From positions 2,108,001 through 2,172,000 of the forward strand of contig NW_027192658.1 in NCBI RefSeq assembly GCF_949987515.2: a stretch of DNA of 64,000 nt, read 5' to 3'. Position numbers and translations under genes: made by a program. Source of the DNA: Delphinus delphis. Its lineage: Eukaryota > Chordata > Mammalia > Artiodactyla > Delphinidae. A model generated the notes under the pieces. That model did not search any database. It was not told where the DNA came from and was given only the letters and a program-made list of their open reading frames with translations. Positions 24,767 through 37,672 of the stretch are shown one piece after another. Position 1 is the stretch's first letter, and each line of letters opens with the position of its first letter.

Positions 24767-27700
24767 GCATTGCCGTACCCTCACCTGGACCCTAAACCGT
24801 CCCCGTCCCCTAACCCTAACCCTAGCCCGAACCCCAACCCTAACCCTTCCCCGAAGCCTGACCCTCACCCGTCCCCTAATCCTAACCCGTACGCTAACAC
24901 TAACCCGCGCCCTCACACGCACGCTCCCCCTAAAGCGTTGCCGTACCCTCACCTGGACCCTAAACCGTCCCCGTCCCCTAACCCTAACCCTAGCCCGAAC
25001 ACTAACCCTAACCCTTCCCCGAAGCCTGACCCTCACCCGTCCCCTAATCCTAACCCGTATGCTAACACTAACCCGCGCCCTCACACGCATGCTCCCCCTA
25101 AAGCGTTGCCGTACCCTCACCTGGACCCTAAACCGTCCCCGTCCCCTAACCCTAAGCCTAGCCCGAACCCTAACCCTAACCCTTCCCCGAAGCCTGACCC
25201 TCACCCGTCCCCTAATCCTAACCCGTACGCTAACACTAACCCGCGCCCTCACACGCACGCTCCCCCTAAAGCGTTGCCGTCCCCTCACCTGGACCCTAAA
25301 CCGTCCCCGTCCCCTAACCCTAACCCTAGCCCGAAACCTAACCCTAACCCTTGCCCGAAGCCTGACCCTCACCCGTCCCCTAATCCTAACCCGTAGGCTA
25401 ACACTAACCCGCGCCCTCAAACGCACGCTCCCACTAAAGCGTTGCCGTACCCTCACCTGCACCCTAAACCGTCCCCGTCCCCTAACCCTAACCTTAGCCC
25501 GAACCCTAACCCTAACCCTTCCCCGAAGCCTGACCCTCACCCGTCCCCTAATCCTAACCCGTACGCTAACACTAACCCGTGCCCTCACACGCACGCTCCC
25601 CCTAAAGCGTTGCCGTACCCTCACCTGGACCCTAAACCGTCCCCGTCCCCTAACCCTAACCCTAGCCCGAACCCTAACCCTAACCCTTCCCCGAAGCCTG
25701 ACCCTCACCCGTCCCCTAATCCTAATCCGTACGCTAACACTAACCCGCGCCCTCACACGCACGCTCCCCCTAAAGCGTTGCCGTACCCTCACCTGGACCC
25801 TAAACCGTCCCCGTCCCCTAACCCTAACCCTAGCCCGAACCCTAACCCTAACCCTTCCCCGAAGCCTGACCCTCACCCGTCCCCTAATCCTAACCCGTAC
25901 GCTAACACTAACCCGCGTCCTCACACGCACGCTCCCCCTAAAACGTTGCCGTCCCCTCACCTGGACCCTAAACCGTCCCCGTCCCCTAACCCTAACCCTA
26001 GCCCGAACCCTAACCCTAACCCTTCCCCGAAGCCTGACCCTCACCCGTCCCCTAATCCTAACCCGTACGCTAACACTAACCCGCGCCCTCACACGCACGC
26101 TCCCCCTAAAGCATTGCCGTACCCTCACCTGGACCCTAAACCGTCCCCGTCACCTAACCCTAACCCTACCCCGAACCCTAACCCTAACCCTTCCCCGAAG
26201 CCTGACCCTCACCCGTCCCCTAATCCTAACCCGTACGCTAACACTAACCCGCGCCCTCACACCCACGCTCCCCCTAAAGCGTTGCCGTACCCTCACCTGG
26301 ACCCTAAACCGTCCCCGTCCCCTAACCCTAAGCCTAGCCCGAACCCTAAACCTAACCCTTCCCCGAAGCCTGACCGTCACCCGTCCCCTAATCCGAACCC
26401 GTACGCTAACACTAACCCACGCCCTCACACGCACGGTCCCCCTAAAGCGTTGCCGTACCCTCACCTGGACCCTAAACCGTCCCCGTCCCCTAAACCTAAC
26501 CCTAGTCCGAACCCTAACCCTAACCCTTCCCCGAAGCCTGACCCTCACCCGTCCCCTAATCCTAACCCGTACGCTAACACTAACCCGCGCCCTCACACGC
26601 ACGCTCCCCCTAAAGCGTTGCCGTACCCTCACCTGGACCCTAAACCGTCCCCGTCCCCTAAACCTAACCCTAGTCCAAACCCTAACCCTAACCCTTCCCC
26701 GAAGCCTGACCCTCACCCGTCCCCTAATCCTAACCCGTACGCTAACACTAACCCGCGCCCTCACACGCACGCTCCCCCTAAAGCGTTGCCGTACCCTCAC
26801 CTGGACCCTAAACCGTCCCCGTCCCCTAACCCTAACCCTAGCCCGAACCCTAACCCTAACCCTTCCCCGAAGCCTGACCCTCACCCGTCCCCTATTCCTA
26901 ACCCGTACGCTAACACTAACCCGTGCCCTCACACGCACGCTCCCCCTAAAGCGTTGCCGTACCCTCACCTGGACCCTAAACCGTCCCCGTCCCCTAACCC
27001 TAACCCTAGCCCGAACCCTAACCCTAACCCTTCCCCGAAGCCTGACCCTCACCCGTCCCCTAATCCTAACCCGTACGCTAACACTAACCCGCGTCCTCAC
27101 ACGCACGCTCCCCCTAAAACGTTGCCGTCCCCTCACCTGGACCCTAAACCGTCCCCGTCCCCTAACCCTAACCCTAGCCCGAACCCTAACCCTAACCCTT
27201 CCCCGAAGCCTGACCCTCACCCGTCCCCTAATCCTAACCCGTACGCTAACACTACCCCGCGCCCTCACACGCACGCTCCCCCTAAAGCGTTGCCGTACCC
27301 TCACCTGGACCCTAAACCGTCCCCGTCCCCTAACCCTAACCCTAGCCCGAACCCTAACCCTAACCCTTCCCCGAAGCCTGACCCTCACCCGTCCCCTAAT
27401 CCTAACCCGTACGCTAACACTAACTCGCGCCCTCACACGTACGCTCCCCCTAAAGCGTTGCCGTACCCTCACCTGGACCCTAAACCGTCCCCGTCCCCTA
27501 ACCCTAACCCTAGCCCGAACCCTAACCCTAACCCTTCCCCGAAGCCTGACCCTCACCCGTCCCCTAATCCTAACCCGTACGCTAACACTAACCCGCGCCC
27601 TCACACGCACGCTCCCCCTAAAGCGTTGCCGTACCCTCACCTGGACCCTAAACCGTCCCCATCCCCTAACCCTAACCCTAGCCCGAACCCTAACCCTAAC

Positions 27701-29133
27701 CCTTCCCCGAAGCCTGACCCTCACCCGTCCCCTAATCCTAACCCGTACGCTAACACTAACCCGAGCCCTCACACGCACGCTCCCCCTAAAGCGTTGCCGT
27801 ACCCTCACCTGGACCCTAAACAGTCCCCGTCCCTTAACCCTAACTCTAGCCCGAACCCTAACCCTAACCCTTCCCCGAAGCATGACCCTCACCCGTCCCC
27901 TAATCCTAACCCGTACGCTAACACTAACCCGCGCCCTCACACGCACGCTCCCCCTAAAGCGTTGCCGTACCCTCACCTGGACCCTAAACCGTCCCCGTCC
28001 CCTAACCCTAACCCTAGCCCGAACCCTAACCCTAACCCTTCCCCGAAGCCTGACCCACACACGTCCCCTAATCCTAACCCGTACGCTAACACTAACCCGC
28101 GCCCTCACACGTACGCTCCCCCTAAAGCGTTGCCGTACACTCTCCTGGACCCTAAACCGTCCCCGTCCCCTAACCCTAACCCTAGCCCGAACCCTAACCC
28201 TAACCCTTCCCCGAAGCCTGACCCTCACCCGTCCCCTAATCCTAACCCGTACGCTAACACTAACCCGCGCCCTCACACGCACGGTCCCCTTAAAGCGTTG
28301 CCGTACCCTCACCTGGACCCTAAAGCGTCCCCGTCCCCTAACCCTAACCCTAGCCCGAACCCTAACCCTAACCCTTCCCCGAAGCCTGACCCTCACCCGT
28401 CCCCTAATCCTAAACCGTACTCTAACACTAACCCGCGCCCTCACACGCACGCTCCCCCTAAAGCGTTGCCGTACCCTCACCTGGACCCTAAACCGTCCCC
28501 GTCCCCTAACCCTAACCCTAGCCCGAACCCTAACCCTAACACTTCCCCGAAGCCTGACCCTCACCCGTCCCCTAATCCTAACCCGTACGCTAACACTAAC
28601 CCGCGCCCTCACACGCACTCTCCCCCTAAAGCATTGCAATACCCTCACCTGGACCCTAAAGCGTCCCCGTCCCCTAACCCTAACCCTAGCCCGAACACTA
28701 ACCCTAACCCTTCCCCGAAGCCTGACCCTCACCCGTCCCCTAATCCTAACCCGTACGCTAACACTACCCCGCGCCCTCACACGCACGCTCCCCCTAAAGC
28801 GTTGCCGTATCCTCACCTGGACCCTAAACCGTCCCCGTCACCTAACCCTAACCCTAGCCCGAACCCTAACCCTAACCCTTCCCCGAAGCATGACCCTCAC
28901 CCGTCCCCTAATCCTAACCCGTACGCTAACACTAACCCGCGCCCTCACACGCACGCTCCCCCTAAAGCGTGGCCGTACCCTCACCTGGACCCTAAACCGT
29001 CCCCGTCCCCTAACCCTAACCCTAGCCCAAACCCTAACCCTAACCCTTCCCCGAAGCCTGACCCTCACCCGTCCCCAATCCTAACCCGTACGCTAACACT
29101 AACCCGTGCCCTCACACGCACGCTCCCCCTAAA
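24767..29133 (+). repeat. 26-monomer block, copy 1 (4,367 bp)
   Basis: Twenty-six units from the GCATTG after an inserted A to the CCCCAATCC deletion at 29077. Ordered markers include CCTTGCCCGAAG and GTAGGCTAAC near 25350-25400, CCTATTCCTAAC at 26893, CTAACTCGCGCC near 27422, CCCGAGCCC near 27761, CCTAAACAGTCC near 27821 and GCATTGCAATACC near 28631. The first ten monomers recur at +10,387 bp and the whole at +12,906 bp, except that one monomer is gained and one lost, so the middle is offset 12,738 bp. Confidence 0.9.
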
Positions 29134-30134
29134 GCATTGCCGTACCCTCACCTGGACCCTAAACCGTCCCCGTCCCCTAACCCTAACCCTAGCCCGAACC
29201 CTAACCCTAACCCTTCCCCGAAGCCTGACCCTCACCCGTCCCCTAATCCTAACCCGTACGCTAACACTGACCCGCGCCCTCACACGCACGCTCCCCCTAA
29301 AGCGTTGCCGTACCCTCACCTGGACCTTAAACCGTCCCCGTCCCCTAACCCTAACCCTAGCCCGAAACCTAACCCTAACCCTTCCCCGAAGCCTGACCCT
29401 CACCCGTCCCCTAATCCTAACCCGTACGCTAACACTAACGCGCGCCCTCACACGCACGCTCCCCCTAAAGCGTTGCCGTACCCTCACCTGGACCCTAAAC
29501 CGTCCCCGTCCCCTAACCCTAGCCCGAACCCTAACCCTAACCCTTCCCCGAAGCCTGACCCTCACCCGTCCCCTAATCCTAACCCATACGCGAACACTCA
29601 CCCGCGCCCTCACACGCACGCTACCCCTAAAGCGTTGCCGTACCCTCAACTGGACCCTAAACCGTCCCCGTCCCCTAACCCTAACCCTAGCCCAAACCCT
29701 AACCCTAACCCTTCCCCGAAGCCTGACCGTCACCCGTCCCCTAATCCTAACCCGTACGCTAACACTACCCCGCGTCCTCACACGCACGCTCCCCCTAAAG
29801 CTTTGCCGTACCCTCACCTGGACCCTAAACCGTCCCCGTCCCCTAACCCTAACCCTAGCCCGAACCCTAACCCTAACCCTTCCCCGAAGCCTGACCCTCA
29901 CCCGTCCCCTAATCCTAACCCGTACGCGAACACTCACCCGCGCCCTCACACGCACGCTACCCCTAAAGCGTTGCCGTACCCTCAACTGGACCCTAAACCG
30001 TCCCCGTCCCCTAACCCTAACCCTAGCCCAAACCCTAACCCTAACCCTTCCCCGAAGCCTGACCCTCACCCGTTCCCAATCCTAACCCGTACGCTAACAC
30101 TAACCCGTGCCCTCACACGCACGCTCCCCCTAAA
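29134..30134 (+). repeat. Six-monomer block (1,001 bp), copy 1
   Basis: Contains a 162-bp unit lacking one hexamer (CCCCTAACCCTAGCCCG near 29511) and ends with a 167-bp unit at CGTTCCCAATCC (30078). AACACTGACCCG near 29266 is diagnostic. The last units are the 336-bp dimer type (CTCAACTGG near 29647 and 29983). An equally long copy is at 58425-59425; a related, altered version is at 42040-44883. Confidence 0.9.
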
Positions 30135-33100
30135 GCATTGCCGTACCCTCACCTGGACCCTAAACCGTCCCCGTCCCCTAACCCTAACCCTAGCCCGAAC
30201 CCCAACCCTAACCCTTCCCCGAAGCCTGACCCTCACCCGTCCCCTAATCCTAACCCGTACGCTAACACTAACCCGCGCCCTCACACGCACGCTCCCCCTA
30301 AAGCGTTGCCGTACCCTCACCTGGACCCTAAACCGTCCCCGTCCCCTAACCCTAACCCTAGCCCGAACCCTAACCCTAACCCTTCCCCGAAGCCTGACCC
30401 TCACCCGTCCCCTAATCCTAACCCGTACGCTAACACTAACCCGCGCCCTCACACGCACGCTCCCCCTAAAGCGTTGCCGTACCCTCACCTGGACCCTAAA
30501 CCGTCCCCGTCCCCTAACCCTAAGCCTAGCCCGAACCCTAACCCTAACCCTTCCCCGAAGCCTGACCCTCACCTGTCCCCTAATCCTAACCCGTACGCTA
30601 ACACTAACCCGCGCCCTCACACGCACGCTCCCCCTAAAGCGATGCCGTACCCTCACCTGGACCCTAAACCGTCCCCGTCCCCTAACCCTAACCCTAGCCC
30701 GAACCCTAACCCTAACCCTTCCCCGAAGCCTGACCCTCACCCGTCCCCTAATCCTAACCCGTACGCTAACACTAACCCACGCCCTCACACGCACGGTCCC
30801 CCTAAAGCGTTGCCGTACCCTCACCAGGACCCTAAAGCGTCCCCGTCCCCTAACCCTAACCCTAGCCCGAACCCTAACCCTAAGCCTTCCCCGAAGCCTG
30901 ACCCTCACCCGTCCCCTAATCCTAAACCGTACTCTAACACTACCCCGCGCCCTCACACGCACGCTCCCCCTAAAGCGTTGCCGTATCCTCACCTGGACCC
31001 TAAACCGTCCCCGTCACCTAACCCTAACCCTAGCCCGAACCCTAACCCTAACCCTTCCCCGAAGCATGACCCTCACCCGTCCCCTAATCCTAACCCGTAC
31101 GCTAACACTAACCCGCGCCCTCACATGCACGCTCCCCCTAAAGCATTGCCATACCCTCACCTGGACCCTAAAGCGTCCCCGTCCCCTAACCCTAACCCTA
31201 GCCCGAACACTAACCCTAACCCTTCCCCGAAGCCTGACACTCACTCGTTCCCTAATCTTAACCCGTACGCTAACACTAACCCGCGCCCTCACACGCACGC
31301 TCCCCCTAAAGCGTTGCTGTACCCTCACCTGGACCCTAAACCGTCCCCGTCCCCTAACCCTAACCCTAGCCCGAACCCTAACCCTAACCCTTCCCCGAAG
31401 CCTGACCCTCACCCGTCCCCTAATCTTAACCCGTACGAGAACACTAACCCGCGCCCTCACACCCACACTCCCCCTAAAGTGTTGCCGTACCCTCACCTGG
31501 ACCCTAAACCGTCCCCGTCCCCTAACCCTAAGCCTAGCCCGAACCCTAACCCTAACCCTTCCCCGAAGCCTGACCCTCACCCGTCCCCTAATCCGAACTC
31601 GTACGCTAACACTAACCCGCGCCCTCACACGCACGCTCCCCCTAAAGCGTTGCCGTACCCTCACCTGGACCCTAAACCGTCACCGTCCCCTAACCCTAAC
31701 CCTAGCCCGAACCCTAACCCTAACCCTTCCCCGAAGCCTGACCCTCACCCGTCCCCTAATTCAAACCCGTACGCTAACACTAACCCGCGCCCTCACACCC
31801 ACGCTCCCCCTAAAGCGTTGCCGTACCCTCACCTGGACCCTAAACCGTCGCCGTCCCCTAACCCTAACCCTAGCCCGAACCCTAACCCTAAAGATTCCCC
31901 GAAGCCTGACCCTCACCCGTCCCTAATCCTAACCCGTACGCTAACACTAACCCGCGCCCTCACACGCACGCTCCCCCTAAAGCGTTGCCGTACCCTCACC
32001 TGGACCCTAAACCGTCCCCGTCCCCTAACCCTAACCCTAGCCCGAACCCTAACCCTAACCCTTCCCCGAAGCCTGACCCTCACCCGTCCCCTAATCCTAA
32101 CCCGTACGCTAACACTAACCCGCGCCCTCACACGCACGCTCCCCCTAAAGCGTTGCCGTACCCTCACCTGGACCCTAAACCGTCCCCGTCCCCTAACCCT
32201 AACCCTAGCCCGAACCCTAACCCTAACCCTTCCCCGAAGCCTGACCCTCACCCGTCCCCTAATCCTAACCCGTACGCTAACAATAACCCACGCCCTCACA
32301 CGCACGCTCCCCCTAAAGCTTTGCCGTACCCTCCACCTGGACCCTAAACCGTCCCCGTCCCCTAACCCTAACCCTAGCCCGAACCCTAACCCTAACCCTT
32401 CCCCGAAGCCTGATCCTCACCCGTCCCCTAATCCTAACTCGTACGCTAACTCTAACCCGCGCCCTCACACGCACGCTCCCCCTTAAGCTTTGCCGTACCC
32501 TCACCTGGACCCTAAACCGTCCCTGTCCCCTAACCCTAACCCTAGCCCGAACCCTAACACTAACCTTTCCCCGAAGCCTGACCCTCACTCGTCCCCTAAT
32601 CCTAACCAGTACGCTAACACTAACCCGCGCCCTCACACGCACGCTCCCCCTAAAGCGTTGCCGTACCCTCACCTGGACCCTAAACCGTCCCCGTCCCCTA
32701 ACCCTAACCCTAGCCCGAACCCTAACCCTAACCCTTCCCTGAAGCCTGACCCTCACCCGTCCCCTAATCTTAACCCGTACGAGAACACTAACCCGCGCCC
32801 TCACACCCACACTCCCCCTAAAGTGTTGCCGTACCCTCACCTGGACCCTAAACCGTCCCCGTCCCCTAACCCTAAGCCTAGCCCGAACCCTAACCCTAAC
32901 CCTTCCCCGAAGCCTGACCCTCACCCGTCCCCTAATCCGAACTCGTACGCTAACACTAACGCGCGCCCTCACACGCACGCTCCCCCTAAAGCGTTGCCGT
33001 ACCCTCACCTGGACCCTAAACCGTCACCGTCCCCTAACCCTAACCCTAGCCCGAACCCTAACCCTAACCCTTCCCCGAAGCCTGACCCTCACCCGTCCCC

Positions 33101-33996
33101 TAATCCAAACCCGTACGCTAACACTAACCCGCGCCCTCACACCCACGCTCCCCCTAAAGCGTTGCCGTACCCTCACCTGGACCCTAAACCGTCGCCGTCC
33201 CCTAACCCTAACCCTAGCCCGAACCCTAACCCTAAAGAACCCCGAAGCCTGACCCTCACCCGTCCCTAATCCTAACCCGTACGCTAACACTAACCCGCGC
33301 CCTCACACGCACGCTCCCCCTAAAGCGTTGCCGTACCCTCACCTGGACCCTAAACTGTCCCCGTCCCCCAACCCTAACCCTAGCCCGAACCCTAACCCTA
33401 ACCCTTCCCCGAAGCCTGACCCTCACCCGTCCCCTAATCCTAACCCGTACGCTAACACTAACCCGCGCCCTCACACGCACGCTCCCCCTAAAGCGTTGCC
33501 GTACCCTCTCCTGGACCCTAAACCGTCCCCGTCCCCTAACCCTAACCCTAGCCCGAACCCTAACCCTAACCCTTCCCCGAAGCCTGACCCTCACCCGTCC
33601 CCTAATCCTAACCCGTACGCTAACACTAACCCACGCCCTCACACGCACGCTCCCCCTAAAGCTTTGCCGTACCCTCACCTGGACCCTAAACCGTCCCCAT
33701 CCCCTAACCCTAACCCTAGCCCGAACCCTAACCCTAACCCTTCCCCGAAGCCAGACCTTCACCCGTCCCCTAATCCTAACCCGTACGCTAACACTAACCC
33801 GCGCCCTCACACCCACGCTCCCCCTAAAGCGTTGCCGTACCCTCACCTGGACCCTAAACCGTCCCCGTCCCCTAACCCTAACCCTAGCCCTAACCCTAAC
33901 TCTAACCCTTCCCTGAAGCGTGACCCTCACCCGTCCCCTAATCCTAACACGTACGCTAACACTAACCCGCGCCCTCACACGTACGCGCCCCCTAAA
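30135..33996 (+). repeat. 23-monomer block, version 1
   Basis: Units carry, in order, GCGATGCC, CACCAGGACCC, AAACCGTACTCTAAC, TCATGCACGC with GCATTGCCATACC, AATCTTAACCCGTACGAGAAC, CCTAAAGTGTTG, AATCCGAACTCG, CCTAAAGATTCC and CGTCCCTAATCC. A one-base insertion near 32335 gives CCCTCCACCTGG and CCTTAAGC falls near 32482. Version 2 (44884-49080) and version 3 (59426-63791) have the same order, but version 1 lacks seven monomers at a junction within 32567-32588. Confidence 0.88.
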
Positions 33997-34481
33997 GCGT
34001 TGCCGTACCCTCCCCTGGACCCAAAACCGTCCCCGTCCCCTAACCCTAACCCTAGCCCGAACCCTAACCCTAACCCTTCCCCGAAGCCTGACCCTCACCC
34101 GTCCCCTAACCCGTACGCGAACACTAACCCGCGCCCTCACACGTACGCTCCCCCTAAAGCGTTGTCGTACCCTCCCCTGGACCCTAAACCGTCCCTGTCC
34201 CCTAACCCTAACCCTAACCCTATCCCTTACCTGAAGCCTTACCCTAACCCGTCCCCTAATCCTAACCCGTACGCTGACACTAACCCGTGCCCTCACACTT
34301 ACGCTCACACTATACCATTGTCGTACCCTAACCTGTACCCTAAATCGTCCCCTAACCCTAACCCTAACCCTAGCCCGAACCCTAACCCTAACACTTCCCC
34401 GAAGCCTGACCCTCACCCATCCCCAATCCTAACCCGTACGCTAACACTAACCCGCGCCCTCACACGCACGCTCCCCCTAAA
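33997..34481 (+). repeat. V cassette 7, recombined
   Basis: Three units: a 162-bp unit, V1 at 34159 and a V2 unit at 34315 of 167 bp. V2 starts normally (CCATTGTCG, AAATCGTCCCC) but from about 34372 follows a canonical unit with AACACTTCCCC and a CCATCCCCAATCC deletion at 34425. The usual second half of V2 (GAAACCTCTCCC, GTATGCTTATAC) is missing, so this is a V2/canonical chimera. Confidence 0.88.
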
Positions 34482-35153
34482 GCGTTGCCGTACCCTCACC
34501 TGGACCCTAAACCGTCCCCGTCCCCTAACCCTAAGCCTAGCCCGAACCCTAACCCTAACCCTTCCCCGAAGCCTGACCCTCACCCGTCCCCTAATCCTAA
34601 CCCGTACGCGAACACTCACCCGCGCCCTCACACGCACGCTACCCCTAAAGCGTTGCCGTACCCTCAACTGGACCCTAAACCGTCCCCGTCCCCTAACCCT
34701 AACCCTAGCCCAAACCCTAACCCTAACCCTTCCCCGAAGCCTGACCCTCACCCGTCCCCTAATCCTAACCCGTACGCTAACACTACCCCGCGTCCTCACA
34801 CGCACGTTCCCCCTAAAGCGTTGCCGTACCCTCAACTGGACCCTAAACCGTCCCCGTCCCCTAACCCTAATCCTAGCCCGAACCCTAACCCTAACCCTTC
34901 CCCGAAGCCTGACCCTCACCCGTCCCCTAATCCTAACCCGTACGCGAACACTCACCCGCGCCCTCACACGCACGCTACCCCTAAAGCGTTGCCGTACCCT
35001 CAACTGGACCCTAAACCGTCCCCGTCCCCTAACCCTAACCCTAGCCCAAACCCTAACCCTAACCCTTCCCCGAAGCCTGACCCTCACCCGTCCCCAATCC
35101 TAACCCGTACGCTAACACTAACCCGTGCCCTCACACGCACGCTCCCCCTAAAA
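34482..35153 (+). repeat. Four-monomer dimer-type block, copy 1 (672 bp)
   Basis: Alternating monomers marked by AACACTCACCCGCG/CTACCCCTAAAG and AACACTACCCCGCGTCC/CGTTCCCCC, with CTCAACTGG in three successive units. Ends with the CCCCAATCC deletion at 35096 and an inserted A before GCATTG. An almost exact copy follows at 37001-37672 (+2,519 bp). Confidence 0.9.
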
Positions 35154-36833
35154 GCATTGCCGTACCCTCACCTGGACCCTAAACCGTCCCCGTCCCCTAA
35201 CCCTAACCCTAGCCCGAACCCCAACCCTAACCCTTCCCCGAAGCCTGACCCTCACCCGTCCCCTAATCCTAACCCGTACGCTAACACTAACCCGCGCCCT
35301 CACACGCACGCTCCCCCTAAAGCGTTGCCGTACCCTCACCTGGACCCTAAACCGTCCCCGTCCCCTAACCCTAACCCTAGCCCGAACACTAACCCTAACC
35401 CTTCCCCGAAGCCTGACCCTCACCCGTCCCCTAATCCTAACCCGTATGCTAACACTAACCCGCGCCCTCACACGCATGCTCCCCCTAAAGCGTTGCCGTA
35501 CCCTCACCTGGACCCTAAACCGTCCCCGTCCCCTAACCCTAAGCCTAGCCCGAACCCTAACCCTAACCCTTCCCCGAAGCCTGACCCTCACCCGTCCCCT
35601 AATCCTAACCCGTACGCTAACACTAACCCGCGCCCTCACACGCACGCTCCCCCTAAAGCGTTGCCGTCCCCTCACCTGGACCCTAAACCGTCCCCGTCCC
35701 CTAACCCTAACCCTAGCCCGAACCCTAACCCTAACCCTTGCCCGAAGCCTGACCCTCACCCGTCCCCTAATCCTAACCCGTAGGCTAACACTAACCCGCG
35801 CCCTCAAACGCACGCTCCCACTAAAGCGTTGCCGTACCCTCACCTGGACCCTAAACCGTCCCCGTCCCCTAACCCTAACCTTAGCCCGAACCCTAACCCT
35901 AACCCTTCCCCGAAGCCTGACCCTCACCCGTCCCCTAATCCTAACCCGTACGCTAACACTAACCCGTGCCCTCACACGCACGCTCCCCCTAAAGCGTTGC
36001 CGTACCCTCACCTGGACCCTAAACCGTCCCCGTCCCCTAACCCTAACCCTAGCCCGAACCCTAACCCTAACCCTTCCCCGAAGCCTGACCCTCACCCGTC
36101 CCCTAATCCTAATCCGTACGCTAACACTAACCCGCGCCCTCACACGCACGCTCCCCCTAAAGCGTTGCCGTACCCTCACCTGGACCCTAAACCGTCCCCG
36201 TCCCCTAACCCTAACCCTAGCCCGAACCCTAACCCTAACCCTTCCCCGAAGCCTGACCCTCACCCGTCCCCTAATCCTAACCCGTACGCTAACACTAACC
36301 CGCGTCCTCACACGCACGCTCCCCCTAAAACGTTGCCGTCCCCTCACCTGGACCCTAAACCGTCCCCGTCCCCTAACCCTAACCCTAGCCCGAACCCTAA
36401 CCCTAACCCTTCCCCGAAGCCTGACCCTCACCCGTCCCCTAATCCTAACCCGTACGCTAACACTAACCCGCGCCCTCACACGCACGCTCCCTCTAAAGCA
36501 TTGCCGTACCCTCACCTGGACCCTAAACCGTCCCCGTCACCTAACCCTAACCCTAGCCCGAACCCTAACCCTAACCCTTCCCCGAAGCCTGACCCTCACC
36601 CGTCCCCTAATCCTAACCCGTACGCTAACACTAACCCGCGCCCTCACACCCACGCTCCCCCTAAAGCGTTGCCGTACCCTCACCTGGACCCTAAACCGTC
36701 CCCGTCCCCTAACCCTAAGCCTAGCCCGAACCCTAAACCTAACCCTTCCCCGAAGCCTGACCGTCACCCGTCCCCTAATCCGAACCCGTACGCTGACACT
36801 AACCCGTGCCCTCACACTTACGCTCACACTATA
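35154..36833 (+). repeat. Truncated copy 2 of the 26-monomer block (10 monomers)
   Basis: Exactly 10 x 168 bp, matching 24767 onward at +10,387 bp. Shared markers include CCTTGCCCGAAG, GTAGGCTAAC, CGTCCTCACACG and CCGTCACCCG. Within 36782-36795 it switches to the end of a V1 unit (GCTGACACTAACCCGTGCC, CACTATA), so a V fragment is fused to the block. Confidence 0.9.
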
Positions 36834-37000
36834 CCATTGTCGTACCCTAACCTGTACCCTAAATCGTCCCCTAACCCTAACCCTAACCCTAGCCCGAACC
36901 CTAACCCTAACACTTCCCCGAAGCCTGACCCTCACCCATCCCCAATCCTAACCCGTACGCTAACACTAACCCGCGCCCTCACACGCACGCTCCCCCTAAA
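36834..37000 (+). repeat. V cassette 8: lone chimeric V2 unit
   Basis: A single 167-bp chimeric V2 unit, the same as the one at 34315 but at +2,519 bp, with the CCCCAATCC deletion at 36944. The 162-bp unit and most of V1 are absent upstream. With 34482-36833 it defines a 15-monomer HOR of 2,519 bp. Confidence 0.9.
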
Positions 37001-37672
37001 GCGTTGCCGTACCCTCACCTGGACCCTAAACCGTCCCCGTCCCCTAACCCTAAGCCTAGCCCGAACCCTAACCCTAACCCTTCCCCGAAGCCTGACCCTC
37101 ACCCGTCCCCTAATCCTAACCCGTACGCGAACACTCACCCGCGCCCTCACACGCACGCTACCCCTAAAGCGTTGCCGTACCCTCAACTGGACCCTAAACC
37201 GTCCCCGTCCCCTAACCCTAACCCTAGCCCAAACCCTAACCCTAACCCTTCCCCGAAGCCTGACCCTCACCCGTCCCCTAATCCTAACCCGTACGCTAAC
37301 ACTACCCCGCGTCCTCACACGCACGTTCCCCCTAAAGCGTTGCCGTACCCTCAACTGGACCCTAAACCGTCCCCGTCCCCTAACCCTAACCCTAGCCCGA
37401 ACCCTAACCCTAACCCTTCCCCGAAGCCTGACCCTCACCCGTCCCCTAATCCTAACCCGTACGCGAACACTCACCCGCGCCCTCACACGCACGCTACCCC
37501 TAAAACGTTGCCGTACCCTCAACTGGACCCTAAACCGTCCCCGTCCCCTAACCCTAACCCTAGCCCAAACCCTAACCCTAACCCTTCCCCGAAGCCTGAC
37601 CCTCACCCGTCCCCAATCCTAACCCGTACGCTAACACTAACCCGTGCCCTCACACGCACGCTCCCCCTAAAA
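37001..37672 (+). repeat. Four-monomer dimer-type block, copy 2 (672 bp)
   Basis: Repeats 34482-35153 at +2,519 bp, including the three CTCAACTGG units and the inserted A at the end. A visible difference is CCTAAAACG for CCTAAAGCG near 37500. Confidence 0.9.

Noticed and set aside
32476..32490. Stop codons such as CCTTAAGC at about 32482, 46391 and 61773, or GTAAGC near 10688, as evidence of decayed genes
   Set aside because: These are ordinary single-base monomer variants; they interrupt a frame that has no other sign of coding.
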